Assembly: GCF_037975245.1 (NCBI RefSeq)
Contig: NC_092583.1
Location: forward strand, 8,074,764 to 8,138,763
Source of the DNA: Apostichopus japonicus
Lineage: Eukaryota > Echinodermata > Holothuroidea > Aspidochirotida > Stichopodidae
DNA: 64,000 nt
Direction: 5' to 3'
Positions 1 through 12,270 of this stretch are shown here, piece after piece. The position numbers and the translations under genes are program-made. The notes below the pieces were generated by a model that saw nothing but the letters and a program-made list of their open reading frames with translations, was not told the origin of the DNA and searched no databases. Each line of letters begins with the position of its first letter. The first letter of the stretch is position 1.

Positions 1-617
1 AAACTTTGCATTTCTCAATAGAAATTATATGAAACATTTCTGTGCTACTTAGAGGAGAATATACCTGTTTAGATGCTCCCTGAGAGAATAATATGTAAGA
101 CCTGTCTTAAAAGGATACACATAAGTTTTCAACGCATGTGATGTACTGTAATGATGCATCAACCTGGAGTGATATTTCTTTATGCCAACATCACCTTTCT
201 TTAACACCTTTCTCTAAACGCCAACACTCCACGAGTCCATGACTATGGAAATATCATGTAGCTAGTAGTAATACCTACTTAAGGGATGTCCTCCCTAATG
301 TGAACATTTTACTTTACTACAATTGTGGTCCTTCCAAAAGCTAGATCTGCTCTCGACTCAAGGGTAACTCAAAACTAAGGTAGAAGGCTCATCATCCAAT
401 GTTACTCCTGCTGATGCTTTCTCTTCATTTGCCATCTTCTTAAACTAGCTTGTTGACTTCGTTCATCACGTTTGTTTTGAAAGTCTTTCCATCATGGCCA
501 ACGTTTTCATGAACATTGGGGAATTCTAAAATATCCCTGCGGCCTAAGTAAAAAACAAAGAGAAACCAGAAAGCCAGTGGGCTGATTGTGATTCCTGCCA
601 ATTGAGATTATGATCCC
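1..617. other. Intergenic, nothing recognised
   Basis: AT-rich sequence without a convincing open frame, repeat pair or RNA gene. Confidence 0.5.
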
Positions 618-1170
618 AAGCCCTGCCCCCTAATAAATGTGCATAATATCACATTGAATAAACATTATCATGTACCCGCTATCTACCAACACCTTCACAC
701 AAAGTATGATTCAATTTTGAAAATGTTTACATTTGACCGTGACCTCATTAATATTTATGAGATGAGCACCAAATCCAAAGGGCTCTTCTACTCACTATGG
801 TGCATCTATTTACCAAGCATGACTTCAATCCAACATGTCGTTGTTCAGATACCGTGTTTACAAGCTACTTTAGTGAAAACCAACTTAAGCCACGCCCACT
901 AATAAATATGCATATCATCATCTTGAATAGATATCAAAATGTACGGCTATCAACCAGCACATTAATACCAATTATGAATAAATTCTGACTTTCGGTTGCG
1001 GAGTTATTAGCATTTGGAGATTTTCAGGTTTGACCCCGTGACCTCATTATTCATGAGATGAGCATCAAAATCAACAGGGTTCATCTATTCGCTATGGCGC
1101 ATTTATGTACCAAGTATGACTTTAATCCAACTTGCCATTGTTGAGTTATCGTGTTTACGAGCCAAGGGCC
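618..1170. repeat. Two-unit tandem repeat, about 267 bp per unit
   Basis: Unit 1 (618-884) and unit 2 (885-1170) align along most of their length. Both start with a CTAATAAATRTGCATA stretch and both contain a TTTGACC..GTGACCTCATTA block followed by ATGAGATGAGCA. They diverge by substitutions and small indels, so the duplication is old. The short open frames here are accidental. Confidence 0.8.
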
Positions 1171-1173
1171 TCA

Positions 1174-1246
1174 CATACACACAGACACACACACGCACAC
1201 CTACAATCACCATCGCATAGATTCCTTGAACCTTCGGCAAGGAATC
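1174..1246. repeat. (CA)n tract and perfect short hairpin
   Basis: A CA-rich microsatellite (1174-1203) is followed by a perfect 9-bp stem at 1220-1228 and 1238-1246 (GATTCCTTG / CAAGGAATC) with a 9-nt loop. It lies just after the tandem repeat and may be the end of that repeat family. Confidence 0.6.
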
Positions 1247-2981
1247 AAAAAGGACAATTCTAAACCAGCCCCGCAAGTTTCAGTATAGGCCATATCATTT
1301 CTTAGTGAGGATAATTATTTTCTCACATTTTGAACTTAAACCAATCACATTGCTCGATCTGTTTGGTCTTTGGAAAATATGTTACAACATCTGATTGGTC
1401 AGGGTTCTTCTTACTATGGAATGTCATTGATAAAAAATGTTGTTCCCTATGAGCATTGAACTTGGGCAAGTTCAAATGTCTAGAGCTAACTTTTGTTCCG
1501 TGACCAATGTCAATGGGAATTAAGTGTGTTAAAAAACTTGATCTTTCCACATGTAATATATTTGAGATTTTTCTGTAAGTGAAGCTCATGGATTCTTGAG
1601 AAAATACTTAGCAATAATACAGTTAAACATAATTGTAAAGTTGCTGTTTAGTAATGATCTTAAAAGTAATAATTGGAATCTTAGTGAATACTAAGGTCAA
1701 AACATGAACATGGCATTTTGTTGAGAAGTAAGAACTTGTTGTGCAAATTGTTCTTTTTCTTTCATGAAAGTTTATCATGGGGCATGTCTTATGAGATGCA
1801 GGTGTAGGATAGGCTCAGGCCTATAGGTCTTTCCAATTGGCAGGTGTTTATACTGAAGGTCTCAAGTTACGTACGTCTTACAGCTTTTGAAATAATGGCC
1901 ATGGCCATGCCGGATAACCATTAATTGCTCAGATAATCAAACGGTTAAATGGTTATTGGATTAACCAAAATAACACAGCCCTAATAAGTAACCCTAAATA
2001 AAATGTTTAAACATCAGTGAATTCTCTTAGTGTTTTACTGGTTACAAGTGTCTGTCATTTATTTCAAGCCATCCTTCCCTCTACAGCAGATCACTTTAAC
2101 AAAACGTAAAGAATTATTTAGCATACTTTTGCCAGGGAAGTACCAGACTGAAAAGTTGTCTAGTTCATAGAACTTTATGAGCCACAGGCCACCGCTTTTT
2201 GTGCATTTGTTTCAGGGGTTTCTTCTGCGTTCCTCTTTCTTGCTGAGTGTCTAGTGCCTATTGACAAAATAAATGAAACCTTGAAGACAACTGATCAACC
2301 ATTTTAGAGCCACTAGGCTGAAATAGTACCATATGATGTTATTCAGCCTGTAAAAGTTTAAGCACCAATAACACAGAAAATTGAAATTCATTATGATGGC
2401 GAGGTATCACACATCAAAGCCTCCTTCCTATGAATTCATACTTATATTCATCCTTTTCCTTATGAACATCACATAAGCAGTTCTAGACTCTGCATGCTAC
2501 AGCTGTGGTGAGGAACAATTAGTTATGGGCCTAGGCTAGTTGCCAGGCAAACGAATAAACTTGATACTATTCATGGATGATCTAACATTGTAACTAGCTA
2601 CAGTAAAGCCCAAATGAAAGATAAATGCTAGCTTAGGTTGGGTCCTTTGTCCAACTCCAGAGTCCAAAGACTAGAAATTTAACATAGAATGCTCTGATCT
2701 GGAAATTGCAAGTTGCCCCCACCCTTTGGGATCTTATCTAAGCTACAATATCGGCAAATATACAATCCCATATTTCTGGCACCGTTTATGCATCCTTGAA
2801 AAAGGTCGTGCGACCTCCTACTCTTGATTATGCAAGCTTGTGACCTCTCAAAAGAAGGGAATATCTCGAGACATGCAAAGATCAAGCTAAAGGCAGTAAA
2901 AAAAAATCTGAATCGTTAAGGCGAAGTGTATATTTCAACCAAGAGGCAATTTCGCCCTATAGTTCATATATTTAGCAGTTT

Positions 2982-2982
<1 letters not shown>
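1247..2982. other. Intergenic, nothing firm
   Basis: No gene could be supported. A minus-strand open stretch at 2679-2885 has a plausible polypyrimidine-AG acceptor just upstream but no clear donor and no recognisable protein family. Confidence 0.4.
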
Positions 2983-3055
<73 letters not shown>

Positions 3056-3086
3056 GTATGTATATATATATATCATATATGTATAC

Positions 3087-3126
<40 letters not shown>

Positions 3127-3129
3127 ATA

Positions 3130-3174
<45 letters not shown>
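2983..3174. repeat. (TA)n microsatellite
   Basis: About 190 bp of nearly pure TA with a few interruptions. The YIYIYI-type open frame across it is an artefact. Confidence 0.95.
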
Positions 3175-3176
<2 letters not shown>

Positions 3177-4789
3177 TAGTGGAAATAAATAGAAAAGCAA
3201 CTTAACGTTATATAAAATATGCAGTATTTACAGCTTTGGAATAAGCAAAAGCAGATTTGACACATGTTACATTTGATAGGCGCCACATACACACAACTAG
3301 GACGTTATGGTACCATAACAATATATATTAAAATATCTATGAAAAAGGGCGAATCTATTAACCTTACATTAATATTAACTAACGAAGAAGACGTATTGAA
3401 GTTGTGATCAAATATTCGTTATTCCATTTTTTTTAAGTAATTTTATATTATATTTGCTGGTATATTGCTTCACGCAAAGCTCGGCCTATCTAAGACTCGG
3501 TTTTTTATTCCTCCTTGAAGATCTTCTTGGAAAATAACTTTAGAGCTGACATAAAAGTTTATGGTTTTTTATATATTTTATTATAATTATATCTTTTCAA
3601 GGAAGCATATATTGCTTTATTTGAATCGTATTCAGATTTCAGGAAGTCGCTGACAATATACGAGCTGAACTACACACGACTTCAACTGTTTTTCATTTCC
3701 TTCTTGAGATACAGCATGCATGTAGGGCTGGCACACAGTTTCATGGGATTTCTGTCGACCTTTTTGTTAACTATATCTTTTTGACGAGCTAGTCTATAGT
3801 TCTAACTGAGTAAGTATTTCAGCAAGCATACGACTGTGTTTAAGACATGATGGTGGGAGCCCTTCTATTATAGTATAATAGCTCAATGTTTTCTCTTCAT
3901 ATCAAATGCTGCTGTATGTTTTGTTACTAAAGCCATCGCCCAGGAAGGGAGATGATTGTGGTTCAATATTATTTGGCCATGTTGCGTTTTCAACCCATTT
4001 AGGACAGTGTTCCCCTACTTAGGCCATAAAGGATATGCACTTACCAATCCACCCCTCCCCCTCCTTCCTCACCCAGATTCCATCTGATTCTGGTCTTTGC
4101 TGGGGTTGCATCTGCGGGTGTGTGTGGGTGTGTGTTTACGTGTACGTCCGTATCACTTGTTTTGGTCTTCAACAACTCACCAACGGAGTGATGGATATTT
4201 TACATACTGGCCGTGTAGATGTATTATGATAGGTGAGCCCTATTGTTTTCGCCCTGATCTTATCAATAATAATAATGAGGTTATGGGGCCAAACGTAAAA
4301 TTCTTTACATTGCAATAACTCGGCAACCTTAAGTCAGATTGTAGCCAAACTTGGTATTCAGTTGTTGACCAATACCTGGTACATGTAGGCCTAAATGCAT
4401 TGGGAACATCTGGGCCCCAAAATTCCCGGCCCTTTTTTTTGCTGGGTGGACCCATATTTTATTTCCAACTCAAATGCATTTAGGGACACATTCTTTGGGC
4501 CCCTTTTTGGGGCCCAATACTTTTAATAATTTTGTCAAGTTCATTACATAATCTTGCGTAATGACATACAATACTTTGACATTCCACTAAGCAAGGAACC
4601 ATAGTGCCCGTTGGGCTGTTTTAAAAATAAACCCTTCTAGTTGGCTTCTCTTTTTGTAGTACAGCAGTGTTATACGACCCGAGGTTAACAGCAGATACTT
4701 TTTCAATAGGATTAAAGAGTTAAGCCTGCTAAGCATCGCATAAAGTTATCAACTCACTTTGTTAGTTAAGTGAATAAGGACCCTAGAGA
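3175..4789. other. Intergenic; one perfect hairpin
   Basis: No gene seen. A GT-rich run lies at 4115-4140. A perfect 9-bp stem with a T5 loop lies at 4495-4517 (TTGGGCCCC, TTTTT, GGGGCCCAA). The 4240-4550 stretch has the look of a dispersed repeat, but no second copy is present in this window. Confidence 0.4.
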
Positions 4790-4792
4790 TGA

Positions 4793-4970
4793 CAGTACAA
4801 TACATCACAAGACCATCACAAGACATCAGAGGACGTTGGAAGACCTTAGATGACACTAGAATACATCAGAAGACTCGGAAGGCATAATTGGACCATATGA
4901 TACGTCAGAAGGCCCAAGTAGATCTAAAGAGATATCAGTATACTTGAGTCGACATCACAGTCCTTAGCCA
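4793..4970. repeat. Degenerate short tandem repeat, ACATCAGAAGAC-like
   Basis: A run of roughly 12-bp imperfect units such as ACATCACAAGAC, ACATCAGAGGAC and ACATCAGAAGAC, becoming more degenerate to the right. It is an eroded minisatellite with no coding potential. Confidence 0.65.
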
Positions 4971-5271
4971 AAGGCTCTTATTGCAAAATTTAACATTCCT
5001 CAATATTTCAGAACGAATTTTGGGTGCAGAATCTCGGAGTCTCCGAAGGTACTTCCGCAAACTAACGTGCACTTAAATCTGGCCTGTTCTGACACCTTTG
5101 AAAGTGTTGGCTTTGTTTGCTTGATTCAGTTTTCAAGTGAAAAAGATCGAAATTTTCTTTGCGTGATTACTTTCATATACCAGTTTCTAATACCACTGGA
5201 ATGTTTCTGTAAATTATTTTTCGTGGAAAGTATGATATTACTTAGTTCTATAACTAAGTTAAATCTTTGAT

Positions 5272-5317
5272 GTTTTTTTTGGGGGGGGGGAGTTTTTTTT
5301 GGGGGGGAGGGGGGGTT
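5272..5317. repeat. T/G homopolymer tract, possible G-quadruplex
   Basis: Alternating runs of T8 and runs of at least 7 G on the plus strand. Several G runs separated by short loops could form a quadruplex. The tract is also a likely site of sequencing length error. Confidence 0.7.
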
Positions 5318-6951
5318 CTTTGCGACAGTTATATGTTGGTCTAGCAAGATCCGGCTCATTGTAATGTATCCGTTGATCTATACATAGACAACACTGGTAC
5401 ACCCACACGATAGATCAAAATATAAGGGCAGTTTAGAGGTAAAGTTACTCCTGACGGAAATTTCCAAGCATCGTCTACACATCCTTTCGAAATTCTTTAC
5501 CCGACGTTGTCAAGTTTCAAACGTAAACATGCACAGGCAAAGAGGAATGATTATACATGTCCAAGTTTTGCTTTCAAGTTTATTGTACGGGATATGTTTA
5601 ATTTTCCATGAAATTCAAATTTAATTTCCGAATAGTCTATTATTAGAAGTCTTATACTATATGTCCAACACAGCACAATACACGAACTACATGACCGCAC
5701 CTTCATTAAATCACAGTGTGTAAACAAACTACAAGTTGTAAAATTTAATTGCGAGAGAAAGTTTTTATGTATATAAAGTATAATTTAAAAGACGCCTGAA
5801 AACTGACTGAGAAATTATCATAAATAATATGGAAAAAAGCGGCAAAGAATTTCTTGGTCAGGAGCGGGACTCAAACTAGTCTTGTTCAAGACCCTGACTT
5901 TCTGCTGTTACTTTGCCTGTTACAATTAATATGAGTGCGCCCTCACATTCTCCTTCGAAAATCTGTCAAAACGAGGGTCTTCGTTTTACGTACCGCACCA
6001 CAATTAAAGTTGTGTTCATCCGCTCGAAAGGTTAACCATTATCAGAGAAAAGATGTCAAAGTACCTAAGGTAAAGCATGGTTTAAGCATGTTATCTGTTA
6101 CTGTTATCGTTTGTTCTGCCTTTATATAAAACAACTTAATTTAAAGTACAGATGGTGTGGAAATAGGGAGGTTCGAAGGTGATAAAAACCATTTAGAAAA
6201 TCGTTAGTTAAATGTTGATATTACTGCAAGCGAGCAGATGGAAGGGTAGGGGTTCAGTATGCTAAACTTGCCCCTCTTGTGCCATGATAGTCCAAGATCT
6301 CAGCATCATGTGGTGGTTAGGATATACCAGTTGAAAACTTCTATCTTTGCTTTGGCATGTATTGAAAGTGACGAGTTTAGTGTGTAAGTCAATGGAACAA
6401 TTAACTGTGGTGCGAGACCTTTACTAAATCTTCATTTATCTTGTGTTCGTATCACCAACTTACGGTCTAGATAGCACCATTATTACTCCTAGGCTGCTTA
6501 CACGAAGACGGATACATCGTTACATATTCACAGAAGGCAATAATTAAGAAGAAAAAACTGCAAGAGGATAATTACTTTGACATAATATTTAAATCTGGTG
6601 AACGGCCTGGGAATAATTTGTCCCTACAACGCCTTTAACGAAGTTGGATAAACCAGTGGTAGCCTAAAGCCTACACAGCTCCTGGCATTATGTGGAGTAC
6701 AGGTCTAACTAAGGCTAGCCTAGACCCATTGGTACGAGGATAGCACTTACTATCCTAGGTGTTAATAAGCCAACTTCTAAGGTACAAACATGCGGCATTT
6801 TTAGGGTCCATTTCCTTTCCTTGTTTATGTTCCTACCACTCCTCAGTTACAGTTACTGCACCTGTGATTAAGTAAATGCACATTGACGATGTGGATTCTA
6901 CATAATTTATGTTTGAAAACCAATATTTGACATTAAATCCATGAATCACAG
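5318..6951. other. Intergenic, nothing recognised
   Basis: No supported gene or repeat pair. Confidence 0.45.
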
Positions 6952-8640
6952 ATGACCCAGCGTGGAGTCAATTTATATATAAATAAATCACCATGGCCAA
7001 GAACAAGTGGATTTCATATTTTATTGTGGCTTGTAAGTGGTGTATTCGGTTTGCACCATTTCTATCGTGTATGGTGGTGCACAGGTGGATTCTTTGGTGT
7101 TGGAGTTTTCAGAGACCTCTGGAGAATTCCAAAATATGTAGACTCTGCCAATGATATACACCAGAGTATAAAAGGAAGTTCATCCAACAGATGATGAAGA
7201 ATCCCAAAACCAGCTTTTTCGAGCTCTAGAATTTGCACTCAGTTAGTTATTGGTACTTTCTTTGGCTACTTAACGATGGTAGCCATATCTGAAGAATTGC
7301 TCAGTAATTTCCGATGGTACGAACTCTCGTAGTACCCTTTGCAATAGCTAGTGTTCATATTGTGGGTAACATCGGTAGGGAATTCAACAACTGGGTGCGC
7401 TGAAGCCAGCGCTGTGTGGATCATACATGCTTAGACCATTGCTTACCTTACCCAGCGGTGTAGCATACCAAGTCATTCTTAGTGCCTTCTTATTTCAGAA
7501 GATTCAGGAAAACTCCGGAAGCATGGATGATTCAAAGTATAGGTAGGAGGCTTTTCGTTCTTTCATTGCAGGTACATTTGATGTTATCACTAAAATGGCA
7601 TTGCTCCCAGCTGGACTGTGTTTTCTACATTGAACAAAGAAAATAATAATAATAATAATTGCTGGTTTAGTATTATTGCAGGTCTTGTGTTATCAACGAT
7701 TGCAACATGATTCAGAAGAATATGGATTATGCTTGGAAATATCTGAATCACTAACATTTGCACATTTACTGTTAACTGATTTTATTACGTTATTTCTAAT
7801 ACTGATTTGCGATAACAAGATATTGGGATACTATGGCAATACGCAGAGGCATATTTTTCTCTGGACTGTCCCTTGTGAACAGTATGACAAAAGTCAGGCC
7901 CCAGTCAAGAGTTGAATGACTTAGGTGAAAACACTAATTGTTTGATTTGTCATACTGAAGAAAACTTAAATTCAAGACTGGTATTTCGCTTGTGGCATAC
8001 TTTAATAGATGTACCATGCAGGGCACGTATTACATGTAAATTGATTAATAATCTGTACTATAGATAAGGATGCACATAATCCAAGTTTTTGGATGCCCAG
8101 ACAAATCTGGTCTCGGGAGGAACCAAAACATTTTCCCGGAAAAGCAAAGATGAAAAGAGAATATCCCAGTGCTCAAAGTTAACTTTCAATTAATGTTTGA
8201 TACTTGTGTTTTTTTTTAACGTAATATGTTACATGTTTACGTTTTGATGAACAGGATCCTGCATAACTGATCTTTGGTTTTCGGCAATATACTTAAATGC
8301 CTACATTACCATAGGGGATGGGGAAACAATCAAGGTTAGATACGCAGTCAATCACTTCTTCGACTCACCTTTCTGGAAGGAATTCGTGGCGACCATGCAA
8401 CAGTTATATCAGCGAGGAAAAGCCAGTGGATGTCGACGTCTTTGGTCGGATCTGATGGACTCGTTTGATCCTCAGGGCGAGATGAATGCTTATAAGTTTG
8501 GTAGCAGATCAAATATATCCGTGGCTTCAACTAATCTAATAAATCTAGTATCCTATCTACTTTCCGTAGGACTATGTGAAGGGAACTAATGAACAACATA
8601 ATGCTTTTATCTATTTGTTTTGTCTAATAATATGTCAGGG
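6952..8640 (+). pseudogene. DNAJC22: DNAJC22 (Wurst-like TM2/J-domain protein) pseudogene
   Basis: Intact DNAJC22 is a multi-pass membrane co-chaperone with an N-terminal TM2 domain and a C-terminal J domain; its Drosophila homologue Wurst acts in clathrin-mediated endocytosis. Here 7018-7170 encodes a TM2-like stretch (GVFGLHHFY, then WWCTGGFFGVGVFRDLWRIP, then YVDSAND). About nine residues appear to be missing after HHFY. Two TGA codons follow at 7192-7197. The same frame resumes with PKPAF, then TQLVIGTFFGYLTMVAI. A frame change near 7320 gives ASVHIVGNIGRE, and a second near 7384 gives QLGALKPALCGSYMLRPLL. The stop at 7545 and a further shift lead to RRLFVLSL. 7670-8250 is not recognisable. 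The C-terminal part reappears at 8340-8500, including FDPQGEMNAYK just before the J domain, which is scrambled afterwards. Several independent breaks argue for a decayed copy. Collapsed or poor assembly is the alternative. Family assignment rests on remembered motifs, not a search. Confidence 0.72.
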
Positions 8641-8944
8641 TCTAATAATTATGTCATTGCTCGTCCGATACATTGCGTTATGTATAAGTTTGTGTTGACG
8701 GTCAGGAGTTCGGCTTGGTAAAATTTACACAATCTTAACTATTGATTTTGTTAATACAACTATGTGATGCTTTGACAATTTGTGAAGAAATGCACTGCTG
8801 TTTGTGAGGATCATCAGTTGCTTGTGTGTCATCCTTTGGAACTAAACAATATCTAAACTAGAATGGAAATAATTAACGTGTCCTTCTCATATTTAGATCA
8901 AACTCAGAACAGTTTTCAGAACAGAGTTTCCATAAAGTCAGAGA
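8641..8944. other. Intergenic, nothing recognised
   Basis: No supported feature. Confidence 0.45.
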
Positions 8945-9060
8945 GAGAATCTCTGGACATACAATCACCGCCCATAGCCTAGTTGGTTAGGGTGTCCGCA
9001 TACTAAGCGGGAGGCCCGGGTTCGAATCCCGGTGGAGGCTGGAAGTTTTTTCATTATTCT
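8945..9060 (+). repeat. tRNA-headed SINE copy
   Basis: 8968-9040 folds like a tRNA. It has a perfect Pol III A box (TAGCCTAGTTGG, 8975-8986), a perfect B box (GGTTCGAATCC, 9019-9029), a 5-bp anticodon stem with 7-nt loop ATACTAA (anticodon ACT) and a 5-bp T stem. The acceptor stem is mismatched (CCGCCCA against TGGAGGC). A leader, CTCTGGACATACAATCACCG, precedes the tRNA part and recurs at 9333-9352 with only the start of the tRNA region. Mismatched acceptor, extra leader and second copy all favour a SINE over a functional tRNA. Confidence 0.7.
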
Positions 9061-9090
9061 GGATTTTCCTTCTCATTACGTTTTCAATTA

Positions 9091-9122
9091 TATATATATA
9101 TATATTTATATATATATTATAT
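9091..9122. repeat. Short (TA)n tract
   Basis: Imperfect TA run. Confidence 0.85.
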
Positions 9123-9329
9123 ATTTGCCTTTGTCGTTAACCTCCTTTTCATTAACATAAAGTCTGTTGAAAGTATTTCTTTCGAGATCCGGCTTTAGGG
9201 ATCAAAAATGATTTTCGAGTTGGTTAGCATCATGTTTGATCTCTAGAGTAAGGCAAAAACAGAACTAGTATTGTTCGATACATGTGTGAAACGCCTACAG
9301 TGAAATTACGACCTTCCTTACCGGTTTCG

Positions 9330-9386
9330 ATCCTCTGGACATACAATCACCGTCTATAACCCAGTATATATAGATACATACATATG

Positions 9387-9437
<51 letters not shown>

Positions 9438-9444
9438 ATATATA

Positions 9445-9487
<43 letters not shown>
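9330..9487. repeat. Truncated SINE copy running into a (TA)n microsatellite
   Basis: 9330-9366 repeats the leader and first tRNA bases of the SINE at 8945, diverged, and stops at a (TA)n tract of about 120 bp (9365-9487). Frames reading IYIYI are artefacts. Confidence 0.75.
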
Positions 9488-9490
<3 letters not shown>

Positions 9491-10145
9491 TGTGTGTATG
9501 TGTGAATGCACCTCACCCAGAATGTCAGGACCGGTGCTGGGAAACACCTGCACCTTAAAGGGCAGGACATTTTGAAAAGACAGGACCGAAAACCCGGTCC
9601 TGGATTTTCTTTGGCTTATAGCCATCATCATGCTGCCCTCTTTCTTCTCTCAAAGTTTGAAGATGATCCTGTCTTTGCCTATAGTATGAATATGTGTCTT
9701 TTTTTTTCAGCATGGTAAAATTAAAAACACACATTGACTTTGACATGCAACTTTAATGAATGCTGCCCTCGGTCCTGAAATTAAAACACACCTCTTCCAT
9801 AACGCAGGTATGAAAGTATATTGCCTACAATATGGGGACCATATAAAAACTTCAGGACTAACATATTGTGTTTAAACAGGACCAGCCATGCATGATCATT
9901 AATTATATAGAGAAGATGATGACAACTAAATTAGGCATCAATATTCGAACAACTTCCAAATCAGACTTTGAGACAAGTAAAAGTTATTTTAAATACCAAT
10001 GTGCCACTTACTAAAATAGAATGGATATATACAAACATCATTAATTAAAGAGGTTATGAAATGGAAAAAAATCTTTATCATCGTATTTTGTATACTCGTA
10101 GCTTTGCAATGATACCCAATTTGTGTCAAACGAAGTTTGCATCCT
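9488..10145. other. Intergenic, nothing recognised
   Basis: Short overlapping open frames on both strands show no recognisable family. Confidence 0.4.
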
Positions 10146-10928
10146 CAGGGTTCTGCCCAGGGTAGATTGAGTGCCGGCAGGACTATCTAAGCGGAGCGCC
10201 ACCATCGGTTGGCGCGGAGCGTCCAAGAAAATTTTGGGTTTTGGGAACCCCCCAGATGGCCGGAAACGGCCCTTCCCGAGTATTCTGAGCCACATATAGA
10301 CAGCTTTGAAATGAGATCTCATGTCTGGAATTTTTCATAATTAATGAAAAAAGTTAGGACAAATATCTGGAGCACCAGAGTACAGACCAGCCGGTGGTGC
10401 CTATTAAGTATACTAAAAAGCAATAGCAATGCACCGTGCACGTGGCTGACTAGTTCGTGTAGCCGTCACGTATAGTCACTACGAGGCGGAGTGCGCTGGT
10501 CGTGCCTAATGCAATATGATGTAAATTCACCCGCTACGAAGGTTAACGGCCGTATGTGTACTAGCTAGCTGGATAATGCCTGTGTCTCGCGCGATGAAAA
10601 TAGATATAAATGAAACTATCAAAAGTACGATCGGGAGTTGGAAACGGAAACAGTCATTGGTCTGGAATGCGGAACTCTGGTAATTTTTACTAAGTATGAC
10701 ACTGTGATGTGTTGGATATTTTGAATTTGAACAGTTATGAACTGGATTTCCCCTAGTCTCAAACAGATTGTTTCTGTACGTTCGACCCTCCGGCTATGGA
10801 GCTGTTTTTTGGAGTTCCTATCGAAAATAAGTGCCGGTCGGAAAAGTCACTCAGGCAGATTGTGGTGGTCGGTAATTCAGCGTGCTGGTCGGGCCCGACC
10901 GGCGCCGACCGGCAGCGGCAGAACCCTG
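10146..10928. mobile_element. hAT-type MITE, 783 bp
   Basis: Termini are perfect 12-bp inverted repeats, CAGGGTTCTGCC at 10146-10157 and GGCAGAACCCTG at 10917-10928. The flanks share TGCATCCT, but the right copy overlaps the last two TIR bases, so the target duplication is imperfect. The internal block at 10190-10285 (GCGGAGCGCCACCATCGGTT onward) recurs in the MITE at 41625-42282 and, more diverged and inverted, in the one at 58224-58607. Non-autonomous; no transposase frame seen. Confidence 0.78.
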
Positions 10929-11009
10929 CATCCTTGAGGAATAAACGATCAAAAATTCGAGGGTAATAAAAACTTTCGAAAAGTTGTTGTATTTAAGGTA
11001 ATGCGGCTT

Positions 11010-11050
11010 GACGTCAGTCGAGGAACTCAGCTCACTTCCGAGACGCTATG
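11010..11050. promoter_or_regulatory. Possible CRE-containing CpG patch
   Basis: 11011-11018 is a consensus CRE, TGACGTCA. The next kilobase is somewhat richer in CpG than the rest of the window, and a second TGACGTCA lies near 12114. This could mark a promoter of the weak open frames at 11718-12253. The link is inference only. Confidence 0.2.
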
Positions 11051-11717
11051 TTTACATTCTTAAACGTCTGAGAACACACAACATTACACTGTTGCAGCGC
11101 TCCGTAGTAATTGAGATTTGGTGTTTGGAGTTTTGTTTTTACGTAAATTTATCTCGTAACTGTTAAATATGCCGAGCCGATAGGCCTATGTGGTATCAGG
11201 TTGCTCCACCACAAGTAAAGACGGATTTCTACTGCAAGCTTTTCCAAAAGATGACAGAAATCGAAGAATTTGAGCACGACTCGCTCAAAACACTACACAT
11301 ACACAACGTTATGAGTGCCTGTAGGCCTATACTGTTGCCAAATTACTTGTTATGACCATAGCCTAGGCGTCCTTGATACAGCAAATGACGATTTTTTTTT
11401 CTGGGTTACCTAATATTTTGCACAAAACTTAAGGGCAATTTGTTTCAGAACAATCGATACTAGATCTGCAAGTTTTCTTTTTTGGTAAAACTGGCGTTGT
11501 GTTGTGATTTTACGTAACAGTTGGATGATACAATTACACGGGCTAGCCTGTTATACAACGTCTATTAGTTAGGTCTAGGGCCATGTTACCACTACTACTA
11601 TAGGGTTGCACTGTACAGAATGTCACATTTTCCTTGCACTGTAAGACACAAAATTCTAGAAGCTTCGCTACGAAGTTAAGTAGCAGGATCACCGACATTC
11701 GAGATAACTTAAATCAT

Positions 11718-11870
11718 ATGAAGGTCTTAATAACGGTGGTTTTGTTTATGCTTAACCGACCAGTTTCGGTTCAGGGTCGTCCAACCGTTCTGCTCGGGGA
11801 CTTCGCACGGCAGCGACGCGTCTCGGCCATCGGGATCGTTTTACAATTCTTCTACAAGGGGCTCAATTGA
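11718..11870 (+). CDS. Possible small secreted peptide or first exon, 50 aa
   Basis: The ATG at 11718 opens a 50-codon frame. Its N terminus resembles a signal peptide: MKVLITVVLFML is basic then hydrophobic, and SVQG is a plausible cleavage region. The remainder carries a basic RQRR motif of the kind cut by furin-type proteases. It ends at TGA 11868. No family is recognised, and a frame this short could be chance. The codons sit in a locally CpG-richer patch. It may instead be the first exon of a longer spliced gene. Confidence 0.2.
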   Translation: MKVLITVVLFMLNRPVSVQGRPTVLLGDFARQRRVSAIGIVLQFFYKGLN

Positions 11871-11938
11871 TAGGGGAAAACACCGATATTATCTTCATCA
11901 CCCTCAAAACTATTTCCTTCTCTTCTTCCTCAAGAAAA

Positions 11939-12253
11939 TAATTTTCGTCAAAGCTTACGAATGTCCTGAAAGGTGAAGTCCTATTTCCTCGGAATCGGAA
12001 GATTCGGGAGAAGACAATTGATGAGAAGAGTGTTGTGGTTACATGTAGTAAACTGCATAACGCCGTATCGGTAAACAGCGGGGAGTCGGCTTTGGCTGAA
12101 ATGGTTCCTTTGATGACGTCAGATGAACTGCGGTGGGCAGCTTTGCTTTTTTTACGAGTGGCAGCTCGAGAGGTCTCTAGGGAATACTTTGACAGCGAAT
12201 TTCTGGCGTTTGAAGCCGTATTTACGGAAAGTTGTGCAAGGGTGGTGTTGTAG
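11939..12253 (+). CDS. Unidentified open frame, about 104 codons, no clear start
   Basis: The plus-strand frame is open from after a TAA near 11938 to a TAG at 12251. It includes DELRWAALLFLRVAAREV and EYFDSEFLAFEAVF, which look protein-like (amphipathic, acidic and aliphatic). There is no convincing initiation codon, and an overlapping minus-strand frame of 135 codons (11863-12270) is equally open, so strand and reality are both uncertain. It may be an exon or a transposon remnant. I do not recognise it. Confidence 0.2.
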
Positions 12254-12270
12254 TAATGTAGATAAACCAT

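Noticed and set aside
2679-2885. Minus-strand exon candidate with a good acceptor-like tract
   Set aside because: No donor, no family recognised and a short length. Too weak to annotate.
2926-3192. 88-codon frame rich in Tyr-Ile repeats
   Set aside because: It is translation of a (TA)n microsatellite, as are those near 9384, 9446, 37879 and 39681.
5860-5925. Possible inverted tRNA-like segment
   Set aside because: Only a poor B-box-like stretch and a small hairpin; no A box or cloverleaf.
11863-12270. 135-codon minus-strand frame
   Set aside because: Low-complexity Ser/Thr/Phe composition. It overlaps an equally open plus frame and lacks splice or start evidence.
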